A DNA stretch of 64,000 nt. Origin: Castor canadensis. Lineage: Eukaryota; Chordata; Mammalia; Rodentia; Castoridae. The DNA lies in assembly GCF_047511655.1 (NCBI RefSeq), contig NC_133387.1, forward strand, positions 23,802,353 to 23,866,352, in the 5' to 3' direction. A program made the translations under genes and the position numbers. The stretch's first letter is position 1; the number at the start of each line of letters is the position of its first letter. The notes beneath the pieces are model-generated. The model saw only the letters and a program-made list of their open reading frames with translations. It ran no database searches and was not told the DNA's origin. Below are positions 60,655-64,000 of the stretch, piece after piece.

Positions 60655-60765
60655 GATAGGCATGGTGGTACACATTTGTAATCCTGGTGCTTAAGAGATT
60701 GATGCAGAAGGTTTGAGAGTTTGAGGATGCCTGGGCTACCTCAAACCCTGTTTAAAAAAAAATGT
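60655..60765 (+). repeat. B1 monomer
   Basis: GATAGGCATGGTGGTACACA to CTCAAACCCTGTTTAAAAAA. Confidence 0.8.
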
Positions 60766-63009
60766 GGTGAGAAAAATTAAGACTGTTTTCAGCCTCTCAT
60801 GGTAGTTTCCAGTGTCAGAAAAGAGTGGGGGCAGTATCTGCAAAGCTATAAGAAAAAGAACGAGCTCTGAGACTAGTAGAGCTAAGCAAGTTGACATTCA
60901 AGTACAGAGACAACAAACAGACTTTCAGACTTGAAAGAATTTAAGGATCATGATACCTATGAGCTTTTCTTAAAAAATTAAAAATTCAAATTACATCAAT
61001 CCAAAAGTTAAAAGAGTGAATTCTATAATAGATTGTAGGAAATGAATTTGCAGTGAGAATTGAAGTTATTCAATTATAGAGATAAAGTTAAGCCAACTGT
61101 AGGAATTAATGGTTAAAGATAAAATATGAATGTGATAATGTTCATAATGAAAGTATTTTCTATGATAATGCAAAAAGAGTGATAGTAACACAAGTGATAG
61201 ATGGGGGAGCCTATGAAAGAGAAGATGGTTTATGTATATTACTCTCCTTAGCTTTCAGAGCTTTATGATAGCCACAAAGGGAACTTAAGATACAATATAA
61301 ATCTTCTGTATTTCAGAAAGAAAACACAACACTTAAAACACAACTCCTCTAGCCACATTCTCCATTAAGATAGCTATAGAAGTCTACAAAAATTATAATA
61401 AACATTAACTAAAGTTAAGTAAAATAAAAAATTTAGTTCGTTAGCTTCACTGTTTATATTTTAAGTGCCTAGTAGTGACATCTAACCTATAGCTACTCTT
61501 TTGAATGATACAGAACATTTCCAAAATTGCAGAAAGTTGTTTTGGACACCACTGCCTTATAGGAAACAAAGGAAGTGTTCAAAATAGAGCTGAAACACTA
61601 AATAAACTGATGAGACTAACCCTAAATATGGCATATTAAAAGAAACAAAGGTTAGTTTAAAGAATAAAATACAACTAACTATGTGCTATATACATTGTGA
61701 TTCACATAAAACAAATAACGTAAAGTCTCAGTGTAAAAGAATTGATGAAGGCACACAAGGCAAACAGTACTGAAAGGAAACTGAGGTCGTGGTGTTAGTA
61801 TTAGGGAGTTAGTTTCAGTGCAGAAAAGTTTTGAATGAGATAACAAATACAGAATGATTCAAAATGAGGATGGGATTATAATGAATTATTATTTCAATTA
61901 ACATAGCATCAAAGTACATAAACCAAAACCAAAACTGCAAATAGAAGCAAAACAGTATGAGTCCTTGTGATAAAAAGACCAAACCAAAGAATATAAAGTA
62001 TCTGAATAAGGTACTTTATAAAGATTAATTATTACTGAGGAAGAGTATACCTTTATAATAGAAAGTCACCTTTTACAAGTCTTTATGGAACACTTACAGA
62101 GTGGTGAGTCTACATTCAGGCCCTGAACACCCTGAATTTTGGAAGGTGGAAATATAGCAAAGACTTTTTCTCATTACAGTGTAATCAAACTATAAATTAT
62201 TTTGAAAAATAATAATAAATAATACTTAGATATATCAAAATGGAAAAATAAAAAGAAATTTCAACTTTGTCAAAGTATAAGTGAAACTTGAAATTGTAGA
62301 ATATTTTAAAAACATACACACTAAAACCTAAAACTTTAATGAAAACTTTGCTCAAAGGAAAATTTATTAGCACTTAAATTGCAATATGAAAGTGTTATTC
62401 AGGATTCTCTGTTGCTAACAATATAATCTAATTTATGGTTTCCTTAGAAGTCCAGAGAACCAAGCTTGCGTCCTAAAGAACCAGAAAAAGTGCATTAGGG
62501 AAAAGACTCATACTACAGCAAATAGTCACTGTGACCACCTGATAAACACTGTGATATACACAGGATGAAGTGTCTAAAGTTCCATCACAGCCATACCAGA
62601 AAAAGCAGCTGTCTCTGACTGAAGATCTTATTTTCCTACACATTGCCTACTCTGTGTTCAAGTCTATTTGGTTATATCTGCATGGTGGATCTTAGGTCAG
62701 ATGTAAATGACTGTATCCTAGCTACAGAGAATCTGGAAATTTAGATTCTTAGTTTTCCAGCCAGGAAAGGAAAGCAAATGATAAAGGAATGGTTGGAATA
62801 TGATTTCAGTGTTTCAACCTATAGTATCTACTGCAGTGAAAAAATAATCAGAACCAATGAATTAGGTATACTTACGAAGTCAGAAAAAATTTATAAAAGT
62901 GCAAGGAAACCCAGAAGGAAGAGATTAATAATGGTAAAGCAGACATTAATAAAATTTAATACAGAAAAACAGTTAACAGTGATTAAATAGATCAAATAGC
63001 TATTTTTTT

Positions 63010-63405
63010 TCTGACAGTCCTGAGGTTTGAACTTAGATCTTTGCACTTGCTAGACAGGTGCTCTACTGCTTGAGCCACACCTCCAGCCCTTCTTGCTCTG
63101 GTTATTTTGGAAGACAGGATCCTGATTTTCGCCTGGACTGTAATCTTCCTATTTTAGGGTTTTGGTGTAGCTGGAATGATAGGCATGTGACATCGTGCTC
63201 AGCTTTTTTCTGTTGAGATGGGGTCTCACAGAGTTTTTTGCTCAGGTTGACCTGGAACTGTGATTGATCCTCTGGTAACTTGGGATGACAGGTACATGAC
63301 ATTGCACCCAGCTATTGGTTGAGATGGGGTCTTGGGAAACCACTATCCTCTTGATCTTAGCTTCCCAAGTAGCTAGAATTACAGGCATGAGCCACTGGTA
63401 CCCAG
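63010..63405 (-). repeat. B1-B1-B1-ID tetrameric SINE
   Basis: On the + strand: inverted ID (63010-63095), then three inverted B1-like units (63096-63204, 63205-63313, 63314-63405), each ending in a CTCAGC/CCCAGC motif, then a 20-T tract near 63417-63437. Confidence 0.8.
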
Positions 63406-63719
63406 CTCAAGGAGCTTTTTTTTTTTTTTTTTTTTTACCTTAAAACAAAACTAAAATAAATAAACCTAATTCAGAAAAAAGAAATCTTGTACAAAATTAG
63501 AATAAAATAAGTATGATACTGAGAAAGTTCATAGTTATTTGAGAGTATTTTGTAAAAACATTGATACAAGTATTTAGAAAATGCTTAAAGGAAGTGATTT
63601 TCTATGAAAATATGAATTATCAAAATTGACCTCAGAAGAGATTGAAAACCTAAGTATACTATATTTATAGAAGAAATTAATTCTACTTAAACTTTTATCT
63701 TAGAAAAATAGTATTGCAG

Positions 63720-63805
63720 CTGGGCATGGTATTGCATTGGGAGCTGAGAGAGGAGAGTTTGAAGTCAGCCTGGGCTACATAGTGAGTCCCTGACTTTTAT
63801 AAAAG
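63720..63805 (+). repeat. Short B1 fragment
   Basis: GCAGCTGGGCATGGTATTGC to GGGCTACATAGTGAGTCCC; its middle is shortened. Confidence 0.8.
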
Positions 63806-64000
63806 AATAGTATTGCACAGAAAACTACAGAACAATATTATGCATCACTTCTGATAGAAAAATCTTAAATAAGATTTTAATATGTAGAATTCATTACAAT
63901 AAAGAGGGTTCATCCCATGGCTTATTTCATATGAGGAATTTCTCACATACTTTATTACATTAGCATATCAAAGGCAAAAGTCACGTGATTATATGTCCAA

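Larger units (their letters stand above)
60880..64000 (+). mobile_element. Long degraded L1, ORF2 endonuclease to RT
   Basis: Landmarks run in ORF2 order: 61665-61970 resembles the endonuclease end, 62150-62390 the region before RT (CTCAAAGGAAAATTTATTAG), 62870-62990 further ORF2 (AACCCAGAAGGAAGAGATTA), 63590-63680 the N-terminal RT region (ATCAAAATTGACCTCAGAAG) and 63830-63930 the next RT block (CTACAGAACAATATTATGCA). It is heavily mutated, split by a SINE tetramer and a B1, and probably continues past the window. Confidence 0.6.

Noticed and set aside
46683-64000. COPG2 exon 6
   Set aside because: Searched by eye for sequence encoding SLTKDMTGKED after a splice acceptor and did not find it; it probably lies beyond 64000.

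Overview
This is a window of a mammalian nuclear genome, almost certainly a rodent. It has long introns with GT-AG splice sites, a CpG island, L1 and MaLR relics, and very many B1-like and ID-like (tRNA-derived) SINEs, often fused into B1-ID or B1-B1-ID composites. The SINE type and the young L1 3' UTR look most like beaver or another castorimorph; the species call is inference (about 0.6).

Two genes lie head-to-tail on the + strand. TSGA13 (testis-specific gene 13) runs from about 24.4 kb to 35.2 kb; six coding exons with consistent splice phases are visible. COPG2 (coatomer gamma-2) starts only 380 bp after the TSGA13 stop, in a CpG island at about 35.28-35.98 kb. Its first five coding exons (107 codons) are here and the gene continues past the right edge, intron 5 being at least 17 kb. 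The order matches TSGA13-COPG2 in the mammalian MEST/COPG2/TSGA13/KLF14 cluster, known for imprinted genes. TSGA13 has no assigned biochemical role; COPG2 builds COPI vesicle coats.

Layout: 1-24.4 kb is intergenic and made of repeats: an ancient L1 mosaic (3.3-7.8 kb), a young 5'-truncated L1 with clean target-site duplications (9.92-10.44 kb), and a minus-strand L1 (15.66-17.42 kb) carrying a small 5S rRNA retropseudogene. 24.4-35.2 kb is TSGA13, with a decayed second copy of its sixth exon inside the preceding intron. 35.2-36 kb is the shared 3'-end/promoter zone. 36-64 kb is COPG2 introns, full of repeats: SINE oligomers, a nested MaLR element (48.5-51.4 kb), several L1s, one apparent L1 3' transduction (55.17-55.80 kb), LTR and hAT relics, and a long degraded L1 to the right edge.

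I found no new multi-gene system, CRISPR array or intact transposon gene. The best new observations are the dead duplicate exon of TSGA13, the L1 3' transduction, the tailless 5S retropseudogene, an overlapping upstream ORF at the COPG2 start, and the multi-B1-plus-ID SINE architecture. Repeat boundaries are read by eye and are approximate unless a duplication is stated.
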